64,000 nucleotides of DNA from Clostridium scatologenes (GCF_000968375.1 NZ_CP009933.1:3348001-3412000), one strand, 5' to 3'; positions 51,919 through 61,780 are shown, numbered from the stretch's first letter. The notes: a model not told the origin generated them from the sequence alone. Translations and numbers: made by a program.

Positions 51919-53388
51919 TTATGCTAAAATATTTAAATTACTTTCTATTACATTCTCATCTTCTAGTTCATTTGCTACTTCATCTACAGCATCTATAGCT
52001 CTAGATTTTTTATTGTCCTTACCATTTTCATTGTTTCCTTGATTTGAACCATCTTTGAAGAAAGTAGTATCTTCATTATAAATATTTAAAGAAAGACTAT
52101 TAATTTTTATATCATTATTTTGAAGCTTTTGTGTCATATCCGACATATTAGAATTTAATATGTTAAAAGCTTCCTTATTTGAAGCACCGATAGATGCTTT
52201 CATAACTCCACCTTCCACAGTAAGCTTTATAATAACTTCTCCTAACTCTTTTGGTGCAATTTTCACTGTTAAATTCTTTATATTATTAGTTTCCATATAC
52301 TTTATAGTTTTTATTACATCACTAGCCATATTATTTTTGTTTATTACTATATCAGCTACATCTTCTACTTTAACATTCTTATTTATATTATTAAATTGAG
52401 TCATAAAATTTGTAGCTTTTGAAATTTTGTCTCCACTCTCCCCATCATTAGTAAGAGATTTCAAAAATTTATCTTCTTTTGATGTTTCTTTATTTGAAGA
52501 AGAATAATTTTCATCAGTATTTTGATTTTGCTCCTTGCTAGTAACGGATGTTTGATAAACATTTTTATCATTTGAAACTTCCTTATATGCTTCTTTAAAA
52601 TCCGAAGAATTAGTTTCGCTATTCTTATTTACATTTTTCTGTAAATTAGCATCATTCAAACTTGCATTTAAGGCTGATTTGAGTTCTTGTTGAAGTTTAC
52701 TTACAATATCTTGTGAAGCTGCAGACATATTAGCTTTACTTAACTTTTCAGTCATTTGTGGTATCACTTCTTTTTCTACTTGCGAAATTACTTCCTTTGT
52801 TAAAAGTAGCTTTACTGTAGGATCTTGTATCTTTGAAAGATTTTTATCCAAAGCTTCTTTAAACTTGTCTCCAATAGAATTCAAAATTTGTGAAAGTTTA
52901 TCTCCAGTAAGATTTTTACCTTCATTTCCTATTGCCTTAACAACAGAAATTACAACATCTTTTATATCAGATATAGTATTATCTTTTAAATTTTGTAAAT
53001 CTTTAGTATCGACTTTCAAAAGAGACGCTAAAAGCATTAGTAATTTATCTGAATCTATTTTACTGTTTGAATCTTTATTTAGTATTTTTTCTACTATAAC
53101 ATTTTTCAAATCATCTGGTGACTTAATATTTTCTATGTCTTTATCAGATAAACCTGATTCTTTTAAAGCTCTTTTAGTTTCCTCAGAAATTTCAAATTTA
53201 GAATCTTTTAAATCCTGGGACTTATCATTTCTATTAGAAGTTTGAGTATCCTGTCTTACTGAAGTTCTTTTAGATAAGACATCATTAAATGTATTACTAC
53301 TCTTTGAATCATCACTTTTATAACTAACATTATTACTAGAACTGTTAGTATTACTTACCACATTCAAAACATTCATGCTTGTATTCAT
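51919..53388 (-). CDS. fliK: Flagellar hook-length control protein FliK
   Basis: About 489 residues from ATG at 53388, preceded by AAAGGAGGTG; the frame to 53406 includes that site. Most of the protein is low-complexity Ser/Asn/Lys/Asp with short helices. The conserved part is C-terminal (about 345-440): N-L-T-V-K-I-A-P-K-E-L-G-E-V-I-I-K-L, the FliK C-terminal core. FliK is secreted as a ruler and switches FlhB to late-substrate export. It starts four bases beyond the fliJ stop. Confidence 0.9.
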   Translation of the reverse strand: MNTSMNVLNVVSNTNSSSNNVSYKSDDSKSSNTFNDVLSKRTSVRQDTQTSNRNDKSQDLKDSKFEISEETKRALKESGLSDKDIENIKSPDDLKNVIVEKILNKDSNSKIDSDKLLMLLASLLKVDTKDLQNLKDNTISDIKDVVISVVKAIGNEGKNLTGDKLSQILNSIGDKFKEALDKNLSKIQDPTVKLLLTKEVISQVEKEVIPQMTEKLSKANMSAASQDIVSKLQQELKSALNASLNDANLQKNVNKNSETNSSDFKEAYKEVSNDKNVYQTSVTSKEQNQNTDENYSSSNKETSKEDKFLKSLTNDGESGDKISKATNFMTQFNNINKNVKVEDVADIVINKNNMASDVIKTIKYMETNNIKNLTVKIAPKELGEVIIKLTVEGGVMKASIGASNKEAFNILNSNMSDMTQKLQNNDIKINSLSLNIYNEDTTFFKDGSNQGNNENGKDNKKSRAIDAVDEVANELEDENVIESNLNILA

Positions 53389-53392
53389 TTTT

Positions 53393-53830
53393 TCACCTCC
53401 TTTCATGATTTCTTATAAATCCATATAAAGCAAATTCGTCATTATTTCTTTGCTCTATAAGATTTTGCTCTTTTAAAAATGCCTTTTCACCTTTTTCCTT
53501 GAGTATTTCAACTGTTTTTCTATCAATTTGCTTCTGCTTTAAATCATATCTTTTATCTTCTAGGATTTTTTCCTTTTGCTCAAGCTCTTCCGAAGCTTCA
53601 TTTATACTATAATTTATTGCATTTAAGTATATATGAGTTATTCTACGTTTTATAACCGATTCATTCCCCTGAATATTCCTATATTTTTCATAGTTTGCAT
53701 TAAGCTCTTCTAATTTTGTCTCCACTTTTAATTTCTGGTTTTGAGCTTCAGTAAAATTTCTTTTACTTTCTTCTTCCTTATCCAACCTTATATCCAAAAG
53801 CTTTTGTAATCTAAAATTGTATTTACTCAT
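53393..53830 (-). CDS. fliJ: Flagellar export protein FliJ
   Basis: 145 residues, almost wholly coiled coil (Lys/Glu-rich heptads about 8-135). Starts Y-N-F-R-L-Q-K-L-L-D-I-R, typical of FliJ, and ends in a basic segment. FliJ is the central stalk of the FliI hexamer and links it to FlhA. It starts 18 bases after fliI. Confidence 0.88.
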   Translation of the reverse strand: MSKYNFRLQKLLDIRLDKEEESKRNFTEAQNQKLKVETKLEELNANYEKYRNIQGNESVIKRRITHIYLNAINYSINEASEELEQKEKILEDKRYDLKQKQIDRKTVEILKEKGEKAFLKEQNLIEQRNNDEFALYGFIRNHERR

Positions 53831-53848
53831 AAAATCCCCCTTTAGCCT

Positions 53849-55156
53849 TTATTGAAAAATATTTTTTAAACTTTCAACACTTTCTGAAAAGGTCATATGT
53901 TCTTTCATTCCTTGTTTTAAGTAGCCTATTATGTCATCATAATACTGGATTGAAGTATCTACTTTTTCATTACTCCCCTTTACATAAGCTCCAATATTTA
54001 TCAAATCCTCAGAATTCTTATAAGTTGCAAGAAGATCTCTGGCAAAGGAAGCTGCTTTTTTATGTTCATCTTCTGCTACTTCAGACATAAGTCTACTTAT
54101 GCTACTAAGTATGTCTATAGCTGGATAATGATTTTTAGCAGCTAAAGCACGAGATAACACAATATGTCCATCTAATATACCTCTCACAGCATCTGCTATA
54201 GGTTCATTAAAATCATCCCCATCTACTAATACAGTATAAAATGCGGTAATAGATCCTTTATCTGACATACCTGCTCTTTCCATAAGCCTAGGTAGCTTTG
54301 CAAAAACAGAAGGTGTATATCCCTTTGTTGCTGGAGGCTCTCCTATAGCAAGTCCTATTTCTCTTTGTGCCATAGCAAATCTGGTTACAGAATCCATCAT
54401 AAGTATTACCTTATTACCTCTATCCCTGAAATACTCTGCAATTGCTGTAGCAGTAAAAGCACCTTTAAGTCTTACTAAAGCGGGCTTGTCTGAAGTTGCA
54501 CACACAATTATAGATTTTTTCATACCTTCTTCACCTAAATCTTTTTCTATAAAGTCTTTAACTTCTCTTCCTCTTTCCCCTATAAGCGCAATTACATTTA
54601 CATCAGCTTCTGCATACCTTGCAATCATACCAAGAGTTGTACTTTTTCCTACACCACTACCTGCAAAAATACCAATTCTTTGTCCTTCTCCACAGGTTAT
54701 AAAACCATCAATAGCACGAATTCCTGTAGGTATAACGTCCTTTATTCTTCTTCTTTTTAGAGGATCTGGTGGTTCAGTATCTAGTGGATATACAGTTCCT
54801 ATGTTTATCTCTTCTCCATCTAAAGGTTGTCCAAGTCCATCTAAAACTTGTCCAAAAAGTTCATCTGAGCATTTTACACTTAAAGGTATTCCTTCTGGTA
54901 CCACTCTGCATCCAGGTGCAATGCCTATCAACTCTCCTAAAGGCATTAATATAACATTTTTTTCTCTAAATCCAACAACCTCACAAGTAACAGGATGATT
55001 TCTTTCATTATATATTGTGCAAACCTCACCAACAAATGATTTTATTCCTTCTACCTCTATTGTAAGTCCTATAACTTTACTTACAATTCCCTCTGAATAA
55101 TTAAAATTCGTTTCTTCAATTTTTTTATTCAATGAACTAAAGTTTATATCAATCAT
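53849..55156 (-). CDS. fliI: Flagellum-specific ATPase FliI
   Basis: 435 residues. Walker A G-S-G-V-G-K-S-T at 167-174; L-I-G-E-R-G-R-E-V-K-D-F; Walker B L-M-M-D-S-V-T-R. The N-terminal beta-barrel (about 1-95) and C-terminal domain are complete. It is the F1-beta-like ATPase that prepares substrates for flagellar export. It starts 12 bases after fliH. Confidence 0.97.
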   Translation of the reverse strand: MIDINFSSLNKKIEETNFNYSEGIVSKVIGLTIEVEGIKSFVGEVCTIYNERNHPVTCEVVGFREKNVILMPLGELIGIAPGCRVVPEGIPLSVKCSDELFGQVLDGLGQPLDGEEINIGTVYPLDTEPPDPLKRRRIKDVIPTGIRAIDGFITCGEGQRIGIFAGSGVGKSTTLGMIARYAEADVNVIALIGERGREVKDFIEKDLGEEGMKKSIIVCATSDKPALVRLKGAFTATAIAEYFRDRGNKVILMMDSVTRFAMAQREIGLAIGEPPATKGYTPSVFAKLPRLMERAGMSDKGSITAFYTVLVDGDDFNEPIADAVRGILDGHIVLSRALAAKNHYPAIDILSSISRLMSEVAEDEHKKAASFARDLLATYKNSEDLINIGAYVKGSNEKVDTSIQYYDDIIGYLKQGMKEHMTFSESVESLKNIFQ

Positions 55157-55168
55157 AAAAGCACCTGC

Positions 55169-55936
55169 CTACTCACCTTTGAGCACTATATCTTTTATCT
55201 TTTCCATAGCTATATTTACATCAACTACAACTTTGCCATTTTCTCTTTCAATAACGGCTTTACCAAGTTCTACATCCTTATCGGGAATAATGAAAATATC
55301 TCCTCTAAATGGAAGTTGTTCTTTCCATAATTCTACTTTATTTTTCAACTCTTCACAATAAATTTCATTACTTTTTATTATGAAAGTTTTGGTATTTTTT
55401 ACTTCAGCTAAAGCCTGGAATATTACATCATTTAATGAAGCTTCATCTTTAACTTCTCTCTTCAAAACAGCTTCTACACAATTTACTATTAAATTTCTTA
55501 TCTCCTGTTCCTTTTCTTTTAAATATGTTTCTTTTTCTTCTTTACAGCTTCTCAATACATTATCAGCATTTTCCTTTATCAATTGTCCTTCTGCTTGAGC
55601 TTTTTCTAAATTTTTTTTGTAACCATCTTCATAAGATTTATTAAATCCATCATCATAGCCTTTTTGAATTCCTTCATTGTAGCCTTTTTCATAAGCTTCC
55701 TTTTGTAATCTTTCTGCTTCTGTAAAAGCTTTTGAAAGCAATCCATCACTCTGTTTTCTAGCATTTTCTAACATAGTTTTCGCTAAACTTTCATAACTAT
55801 CTATAAATGTTTTAGCATTAGTTTCTGCTAAATTTTTTTGTTCAACTTCTTCTTTTGTTTCAAACTCTGTTACTATTTTTTTTAAGTCATCTTTATCTAC
55901 GCTAGTATTTTTAATAATTCTATACGATGATTGCAT
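55169..55936 (-). CDS. fliH: Flagellar assembly protein FliH
   Basis: About 255 residues from ATG at 55936; a GTG three codons earlier (55945) lies within the GGTGGAG site. Long charged coiled coil (about 20-135) including G-Y-N-E-G-I-Q-K-G-Y-D-D-G-F-N-K-S (GxxxG-like repeats typical of FliH), then a C-terminal V-ATPase-E-like domain. It dimerises and holds FliI to the C-ring. The start overlaps the end of fliG by 17 bases. Confidence 0.88.
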   Translation of the reverse strand: MQSSYRIIKNTSVDKDDLKKIVTEFETKEEVEQKNLAETNAKTFIDSYESLAKTMLENARKQSDGLLSKAFTEAERLQKEAYEKGYNEGIQKGYDDGFNKSYEDGYKKNLEKAQAEGQLIKENADNVLRSCKEEKETYLKEKEQEIRNLIVNCVEAVLKREVKDEASLNDVIFQALAEVKNTKTFIIKSNEIYCEELKNKVELWKEQLPFRGDIFIIPDKDVELGKAVIERENGKVVVDVNIAMEKIKDIVLKGE

Positions 55937-56936
55937 CTTCTCCACCTCTTGATATTACTATCTCTCCAGCTTCGTCTAATCTTCTTATAATGCTTACAAT
56001 CCTCTGTTGAGCTTTCTCTACATCCATAAGTCTTACTGGTCCAAGGAATTCTATATCCTCCTTTAAAGCAGCTGCTGCCCTCTTAGATTGATTCCTAAAA
56101 ATAGCATTTGCAACTTCTTCTGAGCAACCCTTAAGTGCCAACCCAAGTTCTTTATTTTCAACTTCTCTAAGAACTCTTTGTATGGAAACATCATCAAGAG
56201 TAATAATATCTTCAAATACAAACATAGACTCTTTAACTTTTTCTGCCAATTCAGCATCTTCTTTTTCAAGACCTTCAGTAATATTTTTCTCTGTAGTTCT
56301 ATCAACCTGGTTAAGTATATCTACTATAGTTTGAACTCCTCCAATTACCTTCATATCAGACTTAACTACTGAAGATAACTTACCATCTAAAACTTTTTCA
56401 ATTTCCTTTACCACTACTGGAGACGTATTACTCATTGTAGCTATTCTATAAGCAACCTCTGCTTGCACATCTTCTGGTAATGCAGATAATATTTGTCCTG
56501 ATTTATCTGATTGAAGATAACATAATATAAGAGCAATAGTTTGTGGATGCTCATTAGTTATTATATTTAATAGTTGATGAGCATCTGCCTTTCTAGCTAT
56601 TGCAAAAGGTCTAAATTGTTGTGTAGCCTCTGTAACCTTGTCCAATATTTCCATAGCTCTTTGACTACCTAACGCTTTAGATAAAAGATTTTTAGCATAA
56701 TCCATTCCGCCTTCAGTTAAGTAATCTTTAGCCTTATTCATTTCTATAAACTCTGCAAGTATATCCTGTTTCTGTTCGGACTTAACTGATGCTATGTTAG
56801 CTATTTCATAGGTTATTTTCTGTATTTCCGACTCTGGTAATTTCTTAATTATTCCTGCAGAAGCTTCTGGACCAAGGGTTATAAATAATATGGCTGCTTT
56901 TTGAACACCTGTTAACTTTTCATTTTCTCTAGCCAA
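55920..56936 (-). CDS. fliG: Flagellar motor switch protein FliG
   Basis: 338 residues. N-terminal domain A-A-I-L-F-I-T-L-G-P-E-A-S-A; middle E-H-P-Q-T-I-A-L-I-L-C-Y-L (about 128-140), the FliM-binding EHPQR-like motif; C-terminal torque helix with charged residues (F-E-D-I-I-T-L-D-D; R-A-A-A-A-L-K-E-D-I-E-F-L-G-P). It couples the stator to rotor turning. fliM and fliN are not in this window. Six bases after fliF. Confidence 0.96.
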   Translation of the reverse strand: MARENEKLTGVQKAAILFITLGPEASAGIIKKLPESEIQKITYEIANIASVKSEQKQDILAEFIEMNKAKDYLTEGGMDYAKNLLSKALGSQRAMEILDKVTEATQQFRPFAIARKADAHQLLNIITNEHPQTIALILCYLQSDKSGQILSALPEDVQAEVAYRIATMSNTSPVVVKEIEKVLDGKLSSVVKSDMKVIGGVQTIVDILNQVDRTTEKNITEGLEKEDAELAEKVKESMFVFEDIITLDDVSIQRVLREVENKELGLALKGCSEEVANAIFRNQSKRAAAALKEDIEFLGPVRLMDVEKAQQRIVSIIRRLDEAGEIVISRGGEDAIIV

Positions 56937-56942
56937 ATTTTA

Positions 56943-58529
56943 TCACCTCTCATCTTCTGCTAGCCATGATTTTACAATATCTGCAACTTGATCTGGCTTT
57001 TCCTTTGCATAGTTCTTTATTTCATTTTCCATATGTGTCTGTTCATTTTCTTCTTCAAAATCTACAGGCTTAAATTTAAATTGTTGTTTTGTAGGTTCCA
57101 TTTCATCTCCTACAAGTACATCAATTCCGCCAGTTTCATCATCAAATAAATCTTCTTCTTCTTCTCTCTTCTTTCTTCTCCACAAGAATAGAGCTATGGC
57201 TGCACCAAGTATTACTGCTGCTAAAATTCCAAACATTATATAAGTTTTATTTTTCTTAGCTTGATCAGCTGCTTTATTCATAGCATCCAAATCTTTTTTA
57301 GCTTGATCCTTTATTGTAGTATCAAAAGGAAGTCCCTCTACATTTATAGTATCTCCTCTTTTAGCATCGTAACCTATAGCTGAAACTGCCAAGTTATTTA
57401 TTGAGGTTTTAGTAGTAGGATCTACATTTCCATCCAAAGCTACAGATGCTGTCAATCTTTTAACTGCACCTGGTGCTTTTATAGTTTTTTGTTTTACTTC
57501 TGACACATCATAATTTTTAGTGCTTTCATCATGCGTTGATGAACCATTTCCATTGTTAGTAGTTGCAGTATTACTCATATTATTATCTACAGGACTGCTA
57601 GAAGCTGTATTTCCTTGTCCCGTAGAAGTATCTTTTACATTATGTTCACTTACTACAACACTTTTAGGATCATATGTAGTGGAATCTTGCTGTACCGCAT
57701 CGAAATCCAAATCAGCATTAACTTTAACTTTAACTTTATCTTTGCCATAAACAGCCTCCAGCATATTAGAAAGCTTCTTTTCTAACTCTTTTTCATATTC
57801 CTTCTTTAACTGCTGCTGTTTTTCTGCTGAAGTGGTAGAATCACTGGTTATATCCTTTTTATCATTAAAAATATCTTTAGAAAGTAAATTTAACTTATCA
57901 TCAATTATTTGTACATTTTCTTTAGGTACATTCTTAACACTTCCTGATATTAAAGCTACTAAAGCTCTTACCTGATCAGAATTTAACTTTTGTCCTTGTT
58001 TCATCTGCAAAGTTACAGAAGCACTTCCTGGTTGAGTATCTTTAACGAATTGTGTATCATCTGGAAGTACAAGACTTACTCTAGCATTTTGTATTTCCGG
58101 AATACCCTTTATGGTTCTCTCTAACTCTCCTTGGAGAGCCCTTTGATAATTTATTTTCATTTCGGCATCCGTAGATCCTAATTTCGTTTTATCTAAAAGT
58201 TCAAACCCTTGGCTTCCATTAGTCATATTAACTTCTGACAACATTTGCATTCTCAATTTATCGACTTGATCCTTAGGTACTAATATAGAACTGCCTTGAA
58301 CTTTTGCATTAACCTTATCAGCTTGTAATTGCTTATAAACTGCAGCAGAATCTGTAGAACTCATATTAGAAAATAAAACATCATATTTTGTTGAACCAAA
58401 GTATATACCTAGATATATTAAAGCACCTATAGCTGCTGTGAAAATTATTCCAAAAGCTATCTTCTTTTTTTTACTTAAGCCCTTCCATTTTTCTATTAAA
58501 TTTTTAAAAATTTGTGATAGCTTACCCAT
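56943..58529 (-). CDS. fliF: Flagellar MS-ring protein FliF
   Basis: 528 residues. Two membrane segments (about 22-45 and 430-450) enclose the periplasmic-side ring-building domains, with S-S-I-L-V-P-K-D-Q-V and L-E-R-T-I-K-G-I-P-E-I-Q-N-A-R-V-S-L-V-L-P typical of FliF. An Asn/Ser/Thr-rich insert lies at about 310-345. The C-terminal tail (about 495-528) binds FliG. It follows fliE by 21 bases. Confidence 0.95.
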   Translation of the reverse strand: MGKLSQIFKNLIEKWKGLSKKKKIAFGIIFTAAIGALIYLGIYFGSTKYDVLFSNMSSTDSAAVYKQLQADKVNAKVQGSSILVPKDQVDKLRMQMLSEVNMTNGSQGFELLDKTKLGSTDAEMKINYQRALQGELERTIKGIPEIQNARVSLVLPDDTQFVKDTQPGSASVTLQMKQGQKLNSDQVRALVALISGSVKNVPKENVQIIDDKLNLLSKDIFNDKKDITSDSTTSAEKQQQLKKEYEKELEKKLSNMLEAVYGKDKVKVKVNADLDFDAVQQDSTTYDPKSVVVSEHNVKDTSTGQGNTASSSPVDNNMSNTATTNNGNGSSTHDESTKNYDVSEVKQKTIKAPGAVKRLTASVALDGNVDPTTKTSINNLAVSAIGYDAKRGDTINVEGLPFDTTIKDQAKKDLDAMNKAADQAKKNKTYIMFGILAAVILGAAIALFLWRRKKREEEEDLFDDETGGIDVLVGDEMEPTKQQFKFKPVDFEEENEQTHMENEIKNYAKEKPDQVADIVKSWLAEDER

Positions 58530-58550
58530 TAACTTAGCACTCCTTACCTA

Positions 58551-58862
58551 CTATAACTGTGTCCTATTTAATTCCTGATAGGCCTCCACGAACTTATTCC
58601 TAATTTGGACTGCAAGTTCTAATGACATCTTTGCTTCTTCAGTATCCAACATAACTTTATGTATATTTGTTTCATCACCTTTTATAAAGCTTTCAGTAGT
58701 ATCTTCTGATTTTATTTGCTTGGCATTTACATCATCCAATTTTCCTTTTAAAAATTCTCCAAATCCAATTGATTGAGTTTCTGCATTTCCATTTTTATCA
58801 TTATTACCAATTCCTATTTCCTGAAAAATCTTACTATCAGGAACAAATTCATTTATTCTCAT
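58551..58862 (-). CDS. fliE: Flagellar hook-basal body protein FliE
   Basis: 103 residues, normal size. Conserved end: H-K-V-M-L-D-T-E-E-A-K-M-S-L-E-L-A-V-Q-I-R-N-K (split by motif), and G-F-G-E-F-L-K in the middle. FliE joins the MS ring to the rod. It lies 11 bases after flgC. Confidence 0.93.
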   Translation of the reverse strand: MRINEFVPDSKIFQEIGIGNNDKNGNAETQSIGFGEFLKGKLDDVNAKQIKSEDTTESFIKGDETNIHKVMLDTEEAKMSLELAVQIRNKFVEAYQELNRTQL

Positions 58863-58873
58863 AATAATCTATC

Positions 58874-59308
58874 CTACCTTCCAATTTCTAGAGCTTTTGA
58901 AAACATAGTTTTTTCAGAATTAATAGCATCTATATTAGCTTCATAAGCTCTTGTAGCTACCATCATATCTGCCATTTCATTCAAAATATTTACATTTGGT
59001 TTAGATACATATCCTTGAGCATCTGCATCAGGATTAGATGGGTCATAAACTCTTCTAAGCGGAGATTGATCATCTACAATTCCAACAGCCTTTACTCCAA
59101 GAGGAGTTTGCTCATACTGTCCATTCTGCTTATTTAACTGTGTATTTAAATTTTCTTGAAAAACTGCAATTTTTCTTCTATAAGGTTGTCCATTGGCACC
59201 TCTAGTAGTATCTACATTAGCTATATTAGACGCTATTGTATCCATTCTAAGCCTTTCTGCTGAAAGTCCACTGGCACTTATTCTTAGATTATTAAATGCT
59301 TTAATCAT
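58874..59308 (-). CDS. flgC: Flagellar proximal rod protein FlgC
   Basis: About 144 residues from ATG at 59308, seven bases after GAGGAGGGG; a TTG further upstream (59326) lies in that site. Starts M-I-K-A-F-N-N-L-R-I-S-A-S-G-L and contains I-A-S-N-I-A-N-V-D-T-T and V-N-I-L-N-E-M-A-D-M-M-V-A-T-R-A-Y-E-A-N. A rod subunit exported by the flagellar system. Follows flgB. Confidence 0.95.
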   Translation of the reverse strand: MIKAFNNLRISASGLSAERLRMDTIASNIANVDTTRGANGQPYRRKIAVFQENLNTQLNKQNGQYEQTPLGVKAVGIVDDQSPLRRVYDPSNPDADAQGYVSKPNVNILNEMADMMVATRAYEANIDAINSEKTMFSKALEIGR

Positions 59309-59334
59309 AAAGTTTCCCCTCCTCAACTATCAAA

Positions 59335-59736
59335 TTATTTTCCACTAATAACATATTTTTCTGAAGTTAATCTACTATTAACCTGATTTAGTAGAGCCAT
59401 ATACATAAGTGCATTTGCAGCTTGATTTGTTTTTTCATTTTCTATATCTACATTATTTCCATCTTCATTCATACTAGTAGAGTTATCTGTCTTTGTATTT
59501 ATTTCTCCATAATTCCCTTGTAACTTAATATGTTTATCATCTGTAGTTTTCAAATCTAAATCATTCATATTGCTTTGCAAAGATTCTTCAAAAGTTACAT
59601 ATTTTCTTTTGTATCCCTTTGTATTTATGTTGGCAATGTTATTTCCTATTGCCTTGCTTCTTTCTGTGGAAGCATCTAGCCCCTTCTTTATCAAATTATA
59701 AACTTCCTGATCTTTAGAAATATTCCCTATATTCAA
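59335..59736 (-). CDS. flgB: Flagellar proximal rod protein FlgB
   Basis: About 133 residues from TTG at 59736, seven bases after GGGGG; the TTG two codons upstream (59742) is the alternative. Contains K-A-I-G-N-N-I-A-N-I-N-T-K-G-Y-K-R and a C-terminal A-L-M-Y-M-A-L-L-N-Q-V-N-S. First gene of the long flagellar run; its promoter must lie in the 426-base gap upstream. Confidence 0.9.
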   Translation of the reverse strand: MNIGNISKDQEVYNLIKKGLDASTERSKAIGNNIANINTKGYKRKYVTFEESLQSNMNDLDLKTTDDKHIKLQGNYGEINTKTDNSTSMNEDGNNVDIENEKTNQAANALMYMALLNQVNSRLTSEKYVISGK

Positions 59737-59742
59737 CTCCAA

Positions 59743-60104
59743 TCCCCCATTTTCATATAAATTTCTCCAAAATTTCTATAATTTTAATATAATTTTATTT
59801 TATATTAAAACCAACTCAATATAAACTATTTTATCATAAAATTTAAAATAAATGTTAACTTTTATAAAATTTATTGTAATTTTTTTATTATTTTTAGTAT
59901 GAGGTTTTAATTTCATTTAAAAACATATTAATGTTTTTTTGTTTTTTACTCTAATATTTAAAAATTTAATTTAAATAATACTATTTTGTCCTTATTATTA
60001 TACAATATCAAGGTATGTTTTACTATATAATTTCGAAATGTAATTTTGTGAAAGTTTAATTTTGTGGAATTTTCAGAATAAATAGAATTAACGCTCATTT
60101 TTTA
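59743..60104 (-). other. AT-rich intergenic leader upstream of flgB
   Basis: No gene seen. On the minus strand a TTGGTT, 17 bases, TATATT arrangement (-10 at 59786-59791) and a lone TATAAT (59997-60002) are candidate promoter parts, but the A+T content makes chance matches likely. No sigma-28-type match was noticed, which suits an early flagellar operon. The right end of the gap holds the flagellin terminator. Confidence 0.4.
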
Positions 60105-60160
60105 AATAAAAAAAAAGAAAAACAGCACCGATTTAATTTAACTAAAACTCAGTACTGTTT
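60105..60160 (-). terminator. Terminator after the flagellin gene
   Basis: Nine-bp stem (60152-60160 with 60120-60128, one G-U on the minus-strand RNA), a 23-base loop, and a long U-rich tail (TTTTTCTTTTTTTTT). Confidence 0.75.
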
Positions 60161-60168
60161 CATGGATA

Positions 60169-61029
60169 TTATTTACTTCTTACATTTTCAAGTATCTTTA
60201 ATGCATCTTGTGGTAATTTATTTGTTTGAACCATCATAGCATTTCCTGCCTGTACAAGTATACTTGATTTACTATAATTAATCATTTCTTCAGCTACATC
60301 CGAATCACGTATTCCACCATCTGCCATATCTAATCTATCAGCCATCTCAGTTGAATCACTAAAACTTTCTTGAAATCTATTTTCTAGTGCACCATACTGA
60401 CTTCTTATAGATACTATACTATTTAGAGATTGGTCTATAATGCCTAATGCATTATCAATATTACTGCCTCCAGTTATGCTATATATTTCACCAGATTTTA
60501 ATTGCGATAAACTTTTACCATCTGAAGTTCTTAAATTTGCAGAAGTTACATCCCTTTGAGGTATGATAATACTCTCTCCTACATTGGCACCAACTGACAT
60601 TTTTAAATCCTTTTCCTGACCTAAAAGCTTTAATCCATTAAATTCAGTATTATTAGCTATATTATCCATTCCTTCTATCATTTGATCAATTTCATTCTGA
60701 ACAATTTGTTTATCCCCTGGATTATTTGAGCCACTACCTGATTGTACTACAAGTTCTCTTATTCTTTGAAGCATTGAAGTCATTTCGTTTAATCCACTCT
60801 CAGCCGTTTGAAGCATACTAATGCCATCTTGAGAGTTTCTTGCTGCCATTTGAAGTCCTCTTACTTGCATTCTTATTCTCTCGCTATCAGCAATACCATT
60901 AGGACTATCCTTAGCACTATTTACTTTATATCCTGAAGATATTCTTCCCATTGCAAGACTTTGGCTCTTCAATGATTTTGAATAAGCTGTATACACACTT
61001 AGTGATGCTGAATTATGATTTAATCTCAT
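60169..61029 (-). CDS. fliC: Flagellin
   Basis: About 286 residues from ATG at 61029, eight bases after GGAG; a GTG at 61038 overlaps that region. The N-terminal D0/D1 part (about 1-140) has M-R-L-N-H-N, R-I-S-S-G-Y-K-V-N-S-A-K-D and Q-D-G-I-S-M-L-Q-T-A-E-S-G-L-N-E; the C-terminal part (about 190-286) ends D-A-L-K-I-L-E-N-V. The variable middle is minimal, so this is a short flagellin of the Bacillus Hag/clostridial size class. Only 28 bases separate it from the upstream secreted-protein gene, too little for a promoter, so it is probably transcribed with that gene. Confidence 0.95.
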   Translation of the reverse strand: MRLNHNSASLSVYTAYSKSLKSQSLAMGRISSGYKVNSAKDSPNGIADSERIRMQVRGLQMAARNSQDGISMLQTAESGLNEMTSMLQRIRELVVQSGSGSNNPGDKQIVQNEIDQMIEGMDNIANNTEFNGLKLLGQEKDLKMSVGANVGESIIIPQRDVTSANLRTSDGKSLSQLKSGEIYSITGGSNIDNALGIIDQSLNSIVSIRSQYGALENRFQESFSDSTEMADRLDMADGGIRDSDVAEEMINYSKSSILVQAGNAMMVQTNKLPQDALKILENVRSK

Positions 61030-61066
61030 ATCATCCACTCCAAATCATATAAATTAGTTTATATAT

Positions 61067-61747
61067 TTAATCTGCTAAAGTTATATTCATGTTAATATTA
61101 TTCTGTGTAGAACTTACATTTAATATAGAAGTTCCAAGTAAATTTTCCTTATTATCATATAAATAAACTTCTACTGTATTTCCTGCTACTAATGAAGCAC
61201 AAGTATCTCCAATATTAAAAAAGTTTTTATTTCCATATATTTTATATTTGGAAACAGAAGGTAAATTTGTAGATATAGTTATTTTCTTAATTTCAGGAAT
61301 AGCCTGAGCAACTAGTACATTAGCTGAAGCAGTATATTCATTATTATTTTTAGACGTTAAATTAAAATTTAGTACTACAGATCTGGGTAAATTTTCTCCT
61401 TTTTTAGATTTAGTATTTTTCCATATAGTTAATTTATATTTATGTGACATTTTATAGCCACCTGAAGGCGGGTTAACCTTTGCTAAATTCTCGTTATCTC
61501 CTGCCGAAATAGTAACATTAACATATCCTCCATCTGTAAGATCTTGCATACTAACATTATTACTTAATGAACTAATATCTACTGGTGCTCTAAATTGCAG
61601 CGTCCAAACCTTATTTATATCACTTATAGCTCTATTTCCCATATCATTAAAATCTTCTGCTGCTGAAACACTTAAAGCACCATAAGAAACACAACAAGTC
61701 ATTATAAAGACTAAAATAAAAACAGCTTTTCCTATAATTTTTTTCAA
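61067..61747 (-). CDS. Secreted Ig-like protein A, adjacent to flagellin
   Basis: 226 residues. A signal peptide is clear (basic K-K-I-I-G-K, hydrophobic core about 8-25, cleavage probably after V-S-A-A near 30). The mature part resembles an SbsA-type Ig-like domain: K-V-W-T-L-Q-F-R-A-P-V, then P-S-G-G-Y-K-M-S-H-K-Y-K-L-T, an I-T-I-S-T-N-L-P-S-V segment and a final beta-rich module. It is about one third identical by eye to the protein at 61815-62486. Start TTG with AAAGGAGG eight bases upstream. A sigma-28-like promoter stands at 61781-61808. No cell-wall anchor motif. Filament-associated or surface role is inferred only from context. Confidence 0.8.
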   Translation of the reverse strand: MKKIIGKAVFILVFIMTCCVSYGALSVSAAEDFNDMGNRAISDINKVWTLQFRAPVDISSLSNNVSMQDLTDGGYVNVTISAGDNENLAKVNPPSGGYKMSHKYKLTIWKNTKSKKGENLPRSVVLNFNLTSKNNNEYTASANVLVAQAIPEIKKITISTNLPSVSKYKIYGNKNFFNIGDTCASLVAGNTVEVYLYDNKENLLGTSILNVSSTQNNINMNITLAD

Positions 61748-61780
61748 TTTATATTCCTCCTTTAAAGTATTACTTATTTA

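Noticed and set aside
54486..54998. Plus-strand frame of 170 codons
   Set aside because: Antisense shadow of fliI; no supporting signals.
58874..59326. Longer FlgC frame starting at TTG 59326
   Set aside because: The extra codons are the Shine-Dalgarno sequence of the ATG at 59308.
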